Assembly: GCA_017513625.1 (NCBI GenBank)
Contig: JAFXEW010000067.1
Location: 1-38,567, forward strand
Length of the DNA: 38,567 nucleotides
Direction: 5' to 3'
From: Lachnospiraceae bacterium
Lineage (GTDB): Bacteria > Bacillota > Clostridia > Lachnospirales > Lachnospiraceae
Both the position numbers and the translations under genes were made by a program. Under the pieces are notes generated by a model. The model was given only the letters and a program-made list of their open reading frames with translations. It searched no databases and had not been told where the DNA came from. Every line of letters begins with the position of its first letter. Within the stretch, counting starts at the first letter, position 1. This document shows positions 15,742 to 24,047 of the stretch, one piece after another.

Positions 15742-18042
15742 CTTAAATACTTTGTCTAATGTGGTCAGAAGCACACTGACAGAAACCGGTTTGGCAATAT
15801 GGTCATTCATACCTGCCTGGAATGCATTCTGACGATCATCCTCAAAAGCATTAGCTGTCATGGCTATGATGGGAATACCTGCCTTAACAGGGTCCTCCAG
15901 ACCTCTGATGCACCGGGTAGCTTCATAACCGTCCATATTAGGCATCTGGATATCCATAAGAATGATGTCATAATAGCCGTTCTCCGCCCCGGCAACCATT
16001 TCGACCGCCCGGAGACCGTCTACAGCCTCCTCTACCACGAATCCGCTTTCCTTCAATATTTCTTTGGCAATCTCGCGGTTCAGTTCATTATCCTCTACCA
16101 AAAGAATCCTCTTTTCCTGATACTGCCGCATATCACCTTCTGTAATCTGTACCTCTTCCGATTCTGCCTCTGCACGCATAAGTTTGACTCTGATGGTAAA
16201 TTCTGTACCCTTTCCTAATTCACTGGTCACGGAAATAGTACCTCCTGCCAGTTCGGTAAGAGCCTTGGTTATGGCCAGTCCCAAACCGGTTCCCTGTATA
16301 TTACTCTGCGTACTGTTTCTTTCTCTTTCAAACATTTCAAAAGCATGCTGACAAAATTCCGGACTCATACCGATACCGGTATCTTTAACCCTGAATTCAT
16401 AGTCCGCCATGTTTTCATCCTCACAAGGGAACTGAATTACCGTAACGTCCACTCTACCGCCGGATGGCGTATATTTTATCGCATTACTAAGCAGATTATA
16501 AACAACTTGGTTGACTCTGAGCCGGTCACAATAGATATTCCAATCCTTTATATCTACAAGGTCCACAGAAAAAGTCAGTCCCTTCTCTTTCATCTGCTCG
16601 TCAAATACATCGCAGAGATTTTTCAGCATTTTCCGGACATTATGACTTTCTATCTTCATCGTAGCCTTGCCGCTTTCAATACGGCTCATATCCAGCACAT
16701 CATTAATCAGACTGAGCAGATAGGCACTGGATGCTTCAATCTTGTCCAGACAATCCGCCACCCTTTCCGGTTCCTGAATGTTTTTCTTTGCGATATTGGT
16801 AAAGCCTATAATTGCATTCATAGGTGTCCGGATATCATGGGACATATTGGATAAAAAGATGGTCTTGGTCCTGTTTGCAGCCTCTGCGCGGTACAAAGCA
16901 TTTCTGGTCACACTTAAAGTTTCTTTCAGACTTAAGCCTGCCATCGCCGCCACATATGCCACGAAACACAATAAGCCCCAGAATGCTCCCTGGGAAGTTC
17001 CCGTGAAATAGTATATAACCATATCCACCAGGGTACCGATTGCTGCGCACACCGTACCTACAATGGTTATCTTTAATTTAATATTTAGATTTTTCTTGAC
17101 GGCCTCACATACCACTACCACACTGACACAAATAACATCAATTGCCATAGTCATATGACACCACAAAAGGTTCTGGCGCAAATCCCTGTAATTCACAAGC
17201 TGCATCAGTAAAACAACGGTGGCCACTATCTCAGAAAGATAACATGCTCCATACAAGATGCGGTAAACACCGTTTGCAAACTGTGCTTTGATAAACAGCA
17301 TAAAGGGCACAAGCACTATCAGCAGCATGGTTAATGTTATGTAAGAAAGCACCAGGGTATTGGACGAAAACAGTAATGGTGAAAAATCCGTATCCGTAAT
17401 TTTCCATAAGCCTGCGGCAATAGAAAACACTCCCAAAAATGCCATATTATTATCATATACCTTGTTACGCATAAAGCATACCGTAAATACAAGCAGGCTG
17501 ATACCGATCAGAATTGCCAGGGCGCTGATAACAAGTGTAGCCAGGGAATCCTTTAATACACGCATATAAATAGCAGTTTCGTTTCCTTGCCAAAAAACAG
17601 GTGCATTATCACCCACACCGCTATATGCGGGTGTCAGTACTACCTCCACCTTTGCGCCTTTATCACTGCTATAAAGCGGTATAATAGCCCAGCTGCATCC
17701 CGTTGTGTTGCCAAAAGCATTGTCCTCTGCAGGATACATACTATACACCTGCTGTCCGCCGATATACACATCCACATAACGGTGGGCGGAATAAAAAGCA
17801 AGGGACTCCCCTGTAGGGGCCACATCTGCTATCTGCCAGCTATATACATATCTGACTCCGCCGGGGCTCTCCCCGTCCGTCACCGTTTCACTGTCAATAT
17901 CATTAATTTCTACACAAACATGGCGGCTTCTTGGATTTTGTTCCTCCAGTCTCCCACAAAGGCTCATATAGCCGATTACAGAAAAAACCAGTACCATGCA
18001 TACCGCATATGCCCACAGTGTTGCTCTTTTGTACTTACTCAT
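15733..18042 (-). CDS. Membrane hybrid sensor histidine kinase
   Basis: 769 residues. An N-terminal helix (9-29) leads to an extracytoplasmic domain (about 30-160) with a beta-rich, jelly-roll-like look. About seven further helices (165-372) follow, resembling the 7TMR-DISM type of sensor. Then come a dimerisation/phosphoacceptor domain with H402 in SNMSHDIRTPMNAIIGF, a HATPase with N516/N520 and GTGLGLA (584-590), and a receiver with phosphoacceptor D697 in IILMDIQMPNMDG and K751. It autophosphorylates and passes phosphate to its own receiver; no output domain or separate regulator is adjacent. Its RBS lies in the last codons of the VanZ gene, so the two are translationally close. The signal is unknown. 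Its position between sigE and sigG invites a sporulation link, which is only inferred. Confidence 0.9.
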   Translation of the reverse strand: MSKYKRATLWAYAVCMVLVFSVIGYMSLCGRLEEQNPRSRHVCVEINDIDSETVTDGESPGGVRYVYSWQIADVAPTGESLAFYSAHRYVDVYIGGQQVYSMYPAEDNAFGNTTGCSWAIIPLYSSDKGAKVEVVLTPAYSGVGDNAPVFWQGNETAIYMRVLKDSLATLVISALAILIGISLLVFTVCFMRNKVYDNNMAFLGVFSIAAGLWKITDTDFSPLLFSSNTLVLSYITLTMLLIVLVPFMLFIKAQFANGVYRILYGACYLSEIVATVVLLMQLVNYRDLRQNLLWCHMTMAIDVICVSVVVVCEAVKKNLNIKLKITIVGTVCAAIGTLVDMVIYYFTGTSQGAFWGLLCFVAYVAAMAGLSLKETLSVTRNALYRAEAANRTKTIFLSNMSHDIRTPMNAIIGFTNIAKKNIQEPERVADCLDKIEASSAYLLSLINDVLDMSRIESGKATMKIESHNVRKMLKNLCDVFDEQMKEKGLTFSVDLVDIKDWNIYCDRLRVNQVVYNLLSNAIKYTPSGGRVDVTVIQFPCEDENMADYEFRVKDTGIGMSPEFCQHAFEMFERERNSTQSNIQGTGLGLAITKALTELAGGTISVTSELGKGTEFTIRVKLMRAEAESEEVQITEGDMRQYQEKRILLVEDNELNREIAKEILKESGFVVEEAVDGLRAVEMVAGAENGYYDIILMDIQMPNMDGYEATRCIRGLEDPVKAGIPIIAMTANAFEDDRQNAFQAGMNDHIAKPVSVSVLLTTLDKVFKTI

Positions 18043-18045
18043 GTG

Positions 18046-18567
18046 CTATCTCCTCCGCCTGAATAACAGATTACACACTCCGAATGTCATACATCCGATT
18101 ACCATGCCCACTGTATTGGTCATGATATCATCCAATTGAAATACTCCTCTTCCGGCAGCATATTGCATACTTTCAATAAAAAAACTGATTCCTGCTCCCA
18201 AAAGAAAGCTTAAGAATACATTCCGTGCTGCCCCTACCCAGGCTCCGCCAAAACCAAGCGGTATAAACAGCAGTATATTTTCAATGATGTAAGCATTGTT
18301 TCTTCTGTTAATACCAAAAGAAGAAAACAACCTCAAATCAATTCCTGTATATCCTACCTCCGACCTGGACAAAAAGGTCATCAGTAAAACAAGAAATCCA
18401 TAAGCAATAAAAAATGTGGTGGGAAGCACCCTCACCGGAACTTTCCCCTTTTCACGTCTTTTATGATTGATGCCAACTATCACTACCATCAAAACAACAG
18501 CAAATACCAAAGTATGGGGAAGGTAACGACCGGCTGCCATCAAATCTTTTATCACATATTTATACAT
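18046..18567 (-). CDS. VanZ-like family membrane protein
   Basis: 173 residues with about 4-5 transmembrane helices. The region around DLRLFSSFGINRRNNAYIIENILLFIPLGF and the end motif FFIESMQYAAGRGVFQLDDIMTNTVG are the usual VanZ-like signature (IExxQ, DxxDxxxNxxG). VanZ proteins are linked to low-level teicoplanin resistance, but the wider family has no settled function. It lies 20 bases after a small unknown gene and 3 bases before the kinase start, so the three form one operon. It ends with TAG. The arginine-rich end (FRRRR) is encoded by the purine stretch that serves as the kinase RBS. Confidence 0.85.
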   Translation of the reverse strand: MYKYVIKDLMAAGRYLPHTLVFAVVLMVVIVGINHKRREKGKVPVRVLPTTFFIAYGFLVLLMTFLSRSEVGYTGIDLRLFSSFGINRRNNAYIIENILLFIPLGFGGAWVGAARNVFLSFLLGAGISFFIESMQYAAGRGVFQLDDIMTNTVGMVIGCMTFGVCNLLFRRRR

Positions 18568-18587
18568 TTTAACTCCATACTGCAGTG

Positions 18588-18899
18588 CTATTTGCGGCTA
18601 TCATAGGTATTCCAGTTACGCCCTGCGTTTTCCCATTTATCTTTATGATTAAAAAGTGCATCGTTCATCCATGATATCCCATCCAGAATGCCGTCCTCAT
18701 CAAAAGTGAAATCCTTCTGCATGATTTCCTCTTTGGCTGTGGTGGCAAAATTGAAAGGTTCCGGCCAGATGTATACACGAAGCAGGGTATCTTCTCCTTC
18801 TGTGTGCTTCTCCAGACGATACCTCATCCCTTCATGGGAACCGGTATAATCAGTCTTTTTTAAATACTCTATTGACAATATATCTTCACGTTTTATCAT
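18588..18899 (-). CDS. Conserved small protein of unknown function
   Basis: 103 residues, starting at the ATG of MIKREDILSIEYLKK with AAGGA about 9 bases upstream; a longer reading runs through the promoter. It is soluble and has no signal peptide. Visible features are SHEGMRYRLEK, LRVYIWPEPFNFATTAKE, and FDEDGILDGISWMNDALFNHKDKW, which look like a compact alpha/beta domain. I do not assign a function. It is the first gene of the operon with VanZ and the kinase, under a good SigA-type promoter. Confidence 0.7.
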   Translation of the reverse strand: MIKREDILSIEYLKKTDYTGSHEGMRYRLEKHTEGEDTLLRVYIWPEPFNFATTAKEEIMQKDFTFDEDGILDGISWMNDALFNHKDKWENAGRNWNTYDSRK

Positions 18900-18931
18900 A
18901 CGTTTCCGTCCTTCTTTTCCTATGTATCTTA

Positions 18932-18960
18932 AGTATACCTTATTTAGTGTGATTTTGCAA
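18932..18960 (-). promoter_or_regulatory. Promoter of the small protein-VanZ-kinase operon
   Basis: TTGCAA (18960-18955), a 17-base spacer and TATACT (18937-18932), 32 bases before the ATG. It lies after the sigE stop, so the operon need not depend on sigE transcription. Confidence 0.6.
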
Positions 18961-18988
18961 AGCAAACCCTTTTTATAGGACTATTTCC

Positions 18989-19738
18989 CTAGTACTGCAG
19001 ACTCATTTCACGCCTTAACTGCTTCATAATCTTTTTTTCCAGGCGGGATATGTATGACTGGGATATTCCCAGATACTCCGCCACCTCCTTCTGTGTCATC
19101 TCCTGACGCTCTTCTCCAGCTTCATTTTTGCCCAGACCGAACCGCAAAAAGATAATTGTTTTCTCTCTTTCAGACAGTTTACCCACAGCACTGATTAGTA
19201 TACGCCGTTCCACTTCATTTTCCATATTTTTATATATGGTATCCTCTTCCGTCCCTAAAATATCGGATAGAAGCAGTTCATTACCGTCCCAATCCACATT
19301 TAAGGGTTCATCTATGGAAACCTCGTATCTGGTCTTACTGTTTTTGCGCAGATACATCAGTATTTCATTTTCTATACAACGGGAAGCATAAGTGGCCAGC
19401 TTAATCTTTTTATCTGCCTTATATGTATTAATTGATTTAATCAGACCGATGGTACCGATGGATATCAGATCCTCCACACCTACCCCTGTATTATCAAAGC
19501 GCTTGGCGATATACACTACCAGACGCAAATTATGCTCTATAAGAATGGCCTTGGCCTCCTGGGCAGCATCCGTGGATAAATCCGCAATCACGCGGTTTTC
19601 CTCTTCCGCATCCAGCGGTGGCGGCAACACCTCCGCTCCGCCGATATAATATACTGCTCCGCCCAAATCCTGCACATCACTTCCTGTTTTCCAAACCTTT
19701 AATCGCCATTTTTCCGGCAAAATCATTCCAAAATTCAT
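18989..19738 (-). CDS. sigE: Mother-cell sigma factor SigE precursor
   Basis: Early mother-cell sigma factor, made as an inactive pro-protein and cleaved by SpoIIGA. Strong family matches: [85 protein letters not shown] and [19 protein letters not shown] chose the ATG at 19738 ([12 protein letters not shown]) because GGAG lies 6 bases before it, leaving a pro-region of about 29 residues, close to the 27 of Bacillus. An alternative GTG at 19771 overlaps the spoIIGA stop but has no RBS. It follows spoIIGA directly. Confidence 0.95.
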   Translation of the reverse strand: MNFGMILPEKWRLKVWKTGSDVQDLGGAVYYIGGAEVLPPPLDAEEENRVIADLSTDAAQEAKAILIEHNLRLVVYIAKRFDNTGVGVEDLISIGTIGLIKSINTYKADKKIKLATYASRCIENEILMYLRKNSKTRYEVSIDEPLNVDWDGNELLLSDILGTEEDTIYKNMENEVERRILISAVGKLSEREKTIIFLRFGLGKNEAGEERQEMTQKEVAEYLGISQSYISRLEKKIMKQLRREMSLQY

Positions 19739-19767
19739 ACCCTTCTCCACCTTCTCTAAGACTTCAT

Positions 19768-20565
19768 TCACTGCAACATGCGTGGATTTACCAGCATTTT
19801 AATACTATTCTTTTTATTTCCCTGTATCGGTTCGGCAGTGGCCGCAACATAAACATCCCTGCAAATCTGCTCCGACACCTCCGACCGAACTCGTACTTCC
19901 TGCAAAAGATAACCCATCAGAAATCCCTGCTTTGTCCCCACCGCCCGATATGGTATCACCCGTCCGGGCGGAAATTCATTTTGAAATAACTCTTTTAACA
20001 CATCCTCTTCAGCCACCGACACCGGTTTGCCGCTTATAGGCTCCCTTAGGGAATTTCCGGTATCCACCATTCCCTGTACGGTTATCTGCTTTGCACCCTG
20101 CTTTAGGATAATCTTACAGAAACAGTTCTTTTCTCTCAGTCGGCAACATATTTTCTCCAGCAGAAGATACAATATACCTCCTGCTCCCAACACCCCCGCC
20201 ACTGAAGACAAAAGTCCCTGAAGCAAAGGAAGCATCTGCATCAACCACAGATATCCGCCGCAAAATAAAAGGGAAACCAGTAAGAGTTTCTCTCCCAACA
20301 GCCCCAAAGCTTTCATCTCCCTTACCCCGAAAGCAATCCACAGCATCCCTGCCGTACTGCCCATTGCAGATAATATGTATCGCAACCACGGATTTCCACC
20401 CATGAAAAAGGGCAGGAACACACCCAGACCGCCAATCAATGCGCCTGCTATGATTCTTCCGTTTCTGCCCCTCATACCCAGTATTTTCCTTAACAGTAAA
20501 AGCAGATACAGATGCACGGAAAAGCTCATTATGAACATTCTGTCCCAGTAAATCTCAAAATGCAT
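19768..20565 (-). CDS. spoIIGA: Sporulation sigma-E processing peptidase SpoIIGA
   Basis: Membrane-embedded aspartic protease that cleaves pro-SigE at the septum after a forespore signal. It starts at [15 protein letters not shown] with AAGGAG 5 bases upstream, giving 265 residues. The first about 135 residues hold about five hydrophobic helices. The C-terminal half is the protease domain with the aspartate in [11 protein letters not shown] (D168), followed by GKPVSV and [16 protein letters not shown]. Conserved neighbour sigE follows. A perfect Spo0A box lies about 90 bases upstream. Normally adjacent to ftsZ, it is here separated by about 5.5 kb of accessory genes. Confidence 0.95.
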   Translation of the reverse strand: MHFEIYWDRMFIMSFSVHLYLLLLLRKILGMRGRNGRIIAGALIGGLGVFLPFFMGGNPWLRYILSAMGSTAGMLWIAFGVREMKALGLLGEKLLLVSLLFCGGYLWLMQMLPLLQGLLSSVAGVLGAGGILYLLLEKICCRLREKNCFCKIILKQGAKQITVQGMVDTGNSLREPISGKPVSVAEEDVLKELFQNEFPPGRVIPYRAVGTKQGFLMGYLLQEVRVRSEVSEQICRDVYVAATAEPIQGNKKNSIKMLVNPRMLQ

Positions 20566-20654
20566 TTCTTCTCCTTTCACTCAATATTTTAAGGTGTAAG
20601 GGCCGTGAATAATGTCATAAACTTAGGATATGTGTTCATAATTACATACAGGAA

Positions 20655-20661
20655 TTCGACA
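20655..20661 (-). promoter_or_regulatory. Spo0A box upstream of spoIIGA
   Basis: TGTCGAA on the minus strand is a perfect 7-base Spo0A box, 90 bases before the spoIIGA ATG. Between them, ATGACA and TAAAAT separated by 21 bases could be a SigA promoter with overlong spacing like that of the Bacillus spoIIG promoter. The box is short and can occur by chance, but the position fits the known Spo0A control of this operon. Confidence 0.55.
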
Positions 20662-20722
20662 TATGGCTTTTCCAGCCTGCGTCCCCCGCTTTTCTGCCTT
20701 TATGGCATTCCCTGCCGCAAAA

Positions 20723-20773
20723 AGTCAGGCTCCGGGGAAACGTTACAACACATGTGAACGTCTCCCCGGAGCC
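20723..20773 (-). terminator. Strong terminator after the patatin gene
   Basis: GGCTCCGGGGAAACGTT (20728-20744) pairs with AACGTCTCCCCGGAGCC (20757-20773), a 17-bp stem with one wobble. On the minus strand TGACTTTTT follows. It isolates spoIIGA from accessory transcription to its right. Confidence 0.8.
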
Positions 20774-20845
20774 CAACATTCCGCTACAGGGCAGTTAACC
20801 AAGCAGGGCGCTTATCTGAAATGGTCCTCCAGTAAACTTATAATT

Positions 20846-21691
20846 TTATTTTTCTTCCAAAAACGCTTTTATGTTCTCTATCACTCTAAGACCGTCTTGG
20901 TATCCCACATCATAAATTTCCTGCATTTTTTCAGGATTATTTTCTAATCTTCTGATATTAAGAGCTTCTTTAGGTCGAACAACAAATATCTTTCCTTCTT
21001 TTTCTGACTGCGCAATATATTTCATATTCTCGTTGTATGAAACATGTCGATGTTTCAAAATTGCAGAAAACTCCGGTTGCTTTCGGTAAAAGATCGATGA
21101 GAGAAACCGCTTTTCCGGCTTTTTTTCGTATCCTTCCGGTCTTGTTAGGATGACCACATTCTTTTCATATCCCATTTTTTGGAATGCTTTGAGCGGAACG
21201 CTGTCAGCGCAGCCACCATCAAGATACTCCTTTCCGTCAATCTCAACAACCCTTGAAAAATATGGTAGGGATGCTGATGCACGCAAATAGTCAATTTCTT
21301 TGTACATATCTGTAATCAGATGGTATATCGGCGCTCCTGTTTCCACATCGGTACAAACCGCATAGAACTTTGTGGGTGATGCCATAAAGGTTTCATTATC
21401 ATAAATGTCCAGTTTTTCCGGGAGTTCATGATAGCAAAAGTCCACACCGATAAAGTCACCGGTGGTAAACCAACTGCGTAATCCCATAAATCTTGGATCA
21501 TTACAGTATTTCTTATAATACCGAATACTTCTGCCTTCTTGTTTGGAAACAAAGGAAGCACCGTGGATTGCACCTGCGGACACACCAATGACTCCGTCAA
21601 ATTCAATACCATTCTGCAGGAATACATCCAGCACCCCCGCAGTATAGATTCCCCGCGTTCCACCGCCCTCTAATACAAGTCCTGTTTTCAT
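20846..21691 (-). CDS. Patatin-like phospholipase family protein
   Basis: 281 residues. The patatin signature is complete: oxyanion loop LEGGGTRGIYTAG at the N-terminus, nucleophile S38 in GVSAG, and catalytic aspartate D158 in YLDGGCADSVP. It resembles the bacterial YjjU-type patatins, which act as lipid acyl hydrolases; the substrate is not known. No signal peptide. The nearest SD (AGGAG) is 13 bases before the ATG, which is long. It is the left gene of the island between spoIIGA and ftsZ, isolated by a strong terminator on the spoIIGA side. Family call is secure. Confidence 0.9.
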   Translation of the reverse strand: MKTGLVLEGGGTRGIYTAGVLDVFLQNGIEFDGVIGVSAGAIHGASFVSKQEGRSIRYYKKYCNDPRFMGLRSWFTTGDFIGVDFCYHELPEKLDIYDNETFMASPTKFYAVCTDVETGAPIYHLITDMYKEIDYLRASASLPYFSRVVEIDGKEYLDGGCADSVPLKAFQKMGYEKNVVILTRPEGYEKKPEKRFLSSIFYRKQPEFSAILKHRHVSYNENMKYIAQSEKEGKIFVVRPKEALNIRRLENNPEKMQEIYDVGYQDGLRVIENIKAFLEEK

Positions 21692-21854
21692 CTGCTAAAA
21701 AACTCTCCTTTTTGACTAAAAAAATTTATCGCTGTGCAATTTTTCACTCACACGATAGGTATATATGCCGGGTGCTCGCGCACAGACAAATGCATTCGAT
21801 CGAAGATACATACAGCGAACGCCTCGACAACAAGCGACGCGAAGCGTTGCCATG

Positions 21855-21885
21855 TGTCGGCAGGGCGAGTCTGTCGGCAGGGCGA
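21855..21885. repeat. Tandem direct repeat TGTCGGCAGGGCGA x2
   Basis: TGTCGGCAGGGCGA occurs at 21855-21868 and again at 21872-21885, separated by GTC (period 17). The related GTCGGCATGGCG occurs on the minus strand at 25713-25724, inside another palindromic intergenic element. Confidence 0.7.
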
Positions 21886-21900
21886 ATTCAACCCAGCTCC

Positions 21901-21940
21901 ATCTACCCATATGCTCAATTGGATTCTTGTATGGGTAGAT
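21901..21940. repeat. 11-bp inverted repeat ATCTACCCATA
   Basis: ATCTACCCATA (21901-21911) and TATGGGTAGAT (21930-21940) are perfect inverted repeats around an 18-base centre. No T-run follows on either strand, so it is not an ordinary terminator. Confidence 0.6.
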
Positions 21941-22061
21941 AAAATCTCCGTTCCATGCCTTTTTCAATCAAAAACAGTTATTTTTCTATCCATAGAAGTG
22001 TTTTTATTTCACATGAACAGAATCCATTCTCAGTCACGGAATTATGCGTCTGTTGACATGG

Positions 22062-22113
22062 CGAACGCTCTTGAAAACTGAAATTTTCAAGTGCTTTCAG
22101 ACTCGCCAGAAGC
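22062..22113 (-). repeat. Dispersed stop-adjacent repeat, copy 2
   Basis: Eight bases after the TraX remnant stop, the minus strand reads AAATTTCAAGCTTCTGG, then GAGTCTGAAAGCAC, then AAAATTTCAG. It shares CTGAAATTTT and the TGAAAGCA block with the copies at 1502-1550 and 23240-23311. CTTGAAAA/TTTTCAAG (22070-22077 with 22084-22091) forms an internal hairpin. Confidence 0.5.
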
Positions 22114-22120
22114 TTGAAAT

Positions 22121-22373
22121 TTATCGAACAGATTGAATCCATCCAATAATAAAAAGGTGCAGTGGGTAGTATATGTAAAAAAAGTACTTCATAATTGTGA
22201 TAATTCTACGGTTTTTACCTAGCTTTCCGTTATACATCATAATAATTGGAATTGCTAATACAACAGCCATCTGAATGAATCCATATATTTTATCAAGTGC
22301 AAAAAAATAGACTATTGAATACCTTGCTACATAAAAAATCATCAAAAGCATTTGCGTTTAATTTTTGTTTCAT
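22121..22373 (-). pseudogene. TraX-family protein remnant with internal deletion
   Basis: GGAGG and an ATG (22373) open with MKQKLNAN, the usual start of Firmicutes TraX-family membrane proteins. After about 9 codons the frame departs from the family and stops within 26 codons. In another frame the sequence continues as the family C-terminus: LLMIFYVARYSIVYFFALDKIYGFIQMAVVLAIP, MMYNGKLGKNRR, MKYFFYIYYPLHLFIIG. The middle, roughly 150 residues, is missing. It is a deletion fusion out of frame and so not functional as TraX. A short 76-residue membrane peptide could still be made from an internal ATG at 22351, but no RBS supports it. Confidence 0.75.
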
Positions 22374-22403
22374 AGTTCCTCCAAATTCAATGCCTTACAT
22401 ACT

Positions 22404-22444
22404 TTCATTCTCGCCGTGAGAATGAAATCCCAAGTGATTTCATT
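22404..22444. repeat. Two overlapping, mutually exclusive hairpins after the CPBP gene
   Basis: TTCATTCTC (22404-22412) pairs with GAGAATGAA (22418-22426). AATGAAATC (22421-22429) pairs with GATTTCATT (22436-22444). Both stems are perfect 9-mers and share AATGAA, so only one can form at a time. They begin 1 base beyond the CPBP stop. No poly-T follows, so termination is not obvious. Confidence 0.5.
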
Positions 22445-22445
22445 C

Positions 22446-23183
22446 TTATTTTATTTCTTTATCTTTTACCATTAAAGTAATATACAACGCATATCCACCA
22501 GCAATTATTGCTATCACTGCACATTGAATAATTCTGCTTTGAGATGTAATCGCTGCTTCATTACCAAATGCACTTGCCGCATTAAAAAGGCTATGAGTAA
22601 CAATACAAGGAAGTAAACTCTTTGTCTTGTAAAAAATCATTACAAATGCAAATCCAATAGCAACTGCATATATTATTTGAAGAATATTCGGTAACAATTC
22701 TGCACCAGAACCGTTGATACGATTCACAATATGCCCAATTCCGAAAGTCAAACTGGAAACTATAATGGCAGACTTAACACCATCTTTAACCATTGCATTA
22801 AATAAAAAACCACGGAATATCATTTCTTCAAGAAAACCAACGCACAACATAGATAACACATACAATAATGTTTCTAATGGCGAAACATTCATAGTAACTC
22901 CATGCCACAAATTTACCGTAAGAAGAACAATCAAAGGAATATAAAATAACATCCTCGAAGCAGGTATTTCAGACTTGCAAAGCCCATACTTTTCAGACAA
23001 TCCATTTCTTTTGACAAAAAGAAATAGTATTACAGAAAGAATGATCAGTATAGGAAATGTTACAATTTTTATAATACCTATATCCGCCGATATATTATCT
23101 CCGGTTGATGCAAGTACAACATACGTTATAATCCATGCTACTGCAAACCAAATCTCACTTTTTTCATACAATTTCTTCATCAT
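22446..23183 (-). CDS. CPBP family intramembrane metalloprotease (CAAX/Abi type)
   Basis: 245 residues with about seven to eight helices. The family motifs are complete: E119-E120 with R124 in GFLEEMIFRGFLF, H151 in FGIGHIVN, and H197/N201 in CIVTHSLFNA. CPBP proteases cleave within membranes; many near bacteriocin or quorum loci act in self-immunity or peptide processing, but no such peptide gene is visible here. GGAGG lies 8 bases before the ATG. A second gene of the same family lies at 24706-25004 as a deletion remnant, with a similar N-terminus and an almost identical GHIVN core. Family is secure. Confidence 0.88.
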   Translation of the reverse strand: MMKKLYEKSEIWFAVAWIITYVVLASTGDNISADIGIIKIVTFPILIILSVILFLFVKRNGLSEKYGLCKSEIPASRMLFYIPLIVLLTVNLWHGVTMNVSPLETLLYVLSMLCVGFLEEMIFRGFLFNAMVKDGVKSAIIVSSLTFGIGHIVNRINGSGAELLPNILQIIYAVAIGFAFVMIFYKTKSLLPCIVTHSLFNAASAFGNEAAITSQSRIIQCAVIAIIAGGYALYITLMVKDKEIK

Positions 23184-23239
23184 TTGTCGTAACCTCCATA
23201 AAATAGTTTTTTAACTTATGCCTTATATATTGACACTTG

Positions 23240-23311
23240 AACTTCAAAAATTGAGAATAAATAAAATTCAAACAATCGCGTGCTTTCAACTCTTCACAAA
23301 GCTGAAATTTT
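23240..23311 (-). repeat. Dispersed stop-adjacent repeat, copy 3
   Basis: Twenty-five bases after the flavodoxin/membrane gene stop, the minus strand gives AAAATTTCAGCTTTGTGAAG, GTTGAAAGCACGC and TTTGAAGTT, the same blocks and order as at 1502-1550, with an AT-rich insert of about 20 bases. It also fills most of the upstream region of the CPBP gene. Confidence 0.55.
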
Positions 23312-23336
23312 GTTTTCTGTTTATAATAATATAACA

Positions 23337-24047
23337 CTATTTCCGGCTCAACCATCCTTTAAAAATACCGCCCTGTAATATTGAAATGATTACAAAGAAA
23401 ATATCTGCCGCTAAAATAAATAGAAATGATGGCAAAAGTATGCGAGTAAACTTTACCCCACAAGTTGCACCCTTATTAACTGCTATTCCCATACGTAAGC
23501 AATAGAAGAATGCACCAATACTAAAAAACAAAACCACTACTAACTGCTCTGCAAAAATCGGTAATGCTTCAGTCAATCCGGATGTAATTGTATTCAATAT
23601 AAACAGCCCTGCATATACTAAAAACATAATTCGCATTACATTGAGCATAACACCTCCGCCAATGCCAACACCTCCGCACCACTGAAAATTACAACGTTTA
23701 CAAAAATTTTCAAGCACCTGCATTAGTGGTCTGTTCTGACAGCCCTCAATAAATCCTCCATTAGAAACACCATACAAATTTAAGCGGATATTGTTATCTA
23801 TACAATATTTTTCCATTGCTTTCATAAATGCAAGCATATGAGAAGGCACTCCATCCACATAAAGAGGCATACCAAACACAACGGTATCTGCATCCTTTAG
23901 GCTTTGTAATACACGCTCATGGTCTCCTGCATTACGCACCTGCTCTGACACCACTTCTCCCCTAACCAAAAAACGAACAATTCCAAGGAGATAAGAGGAC
24001 ACGCTTAATTTCTTTTTAGGACTACCATTGATAAATACTGTTTTCAT
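23337..24047 (-). CDS. Flavodoxin-like NAD(P)H reductase domain fused to a membrane domain
   Basis: 236 residues. The N-terminus (MKTVFINGSPKKKLSVSSYLL) is the phosphate-binding loop of the NADPH-dependent FMN reductase/flavodoxin fold; DTVVFGMPLYVDGVPSHMLAFM and LYGVSNGGFIEGCQN continue it to about residue 125. The rest (about 130-235) is membrane, with three or four helices and no recognised motif. It overlaps the preceding gene in the ATGA manner, so the two are translationally coupled. It may bring a flavin protein to the membrane; the electron partners are unknown. The fold call for the first half is good; the C-terminal half is unassigned. Confidence 0.75.
   Translation of the reverse strand: MKTVFINGSPKKKLSVSSYLLGIVRFLVRGEVVSEQVRNAGDHERVLQSLKDADTVVFGMPLYVDGVPSHMLAFMKAMEKYCIDNNIRLNLYGVSNGGFIEGCQNRPLMQVLENFCKRCNFQWCGGVGIGGGVMLNVMRIMFLVYAGLFILNTITSGLTEALPIFAEQLVVVLFFSIGAFFYCLRMGIAVNKGATCGVKFTRILLPSFLFILAADIFFVIISILQGGIFKGWLSRK

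Larger units (their letters stand above)
21692..22120. other. Gene-free interval with stacked palindromes and direct repeats
   Basis: 429 bases between the patatin start and the TraX remnant. I find no credible coding region; the short open frames cross the repeats and lack RBSs. It holds a CGACA...TGTCG outer pair (21828-21859 region) enclosing ACGC-GAA-GCGT, a tandem 14-base repeat (21855-21885), an 11-bp inverted repeat (21901-21940) and a copy of the dispersed stop-adjacent repeat (22062-22113). Confidence 0.6.

Noticed and set aside
21712-22081. Three short open frames in the patatin-TraX interval
   Set aside because: They cross stacked repeats in different frames and lack ribosome binding sites.
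23164-23355. Minus-strand 63-codon frame before the CPBP gene
   Set aside because: Overlaps a dispersed repeat and both neighbouring genes; no RBS and no family resemblance.
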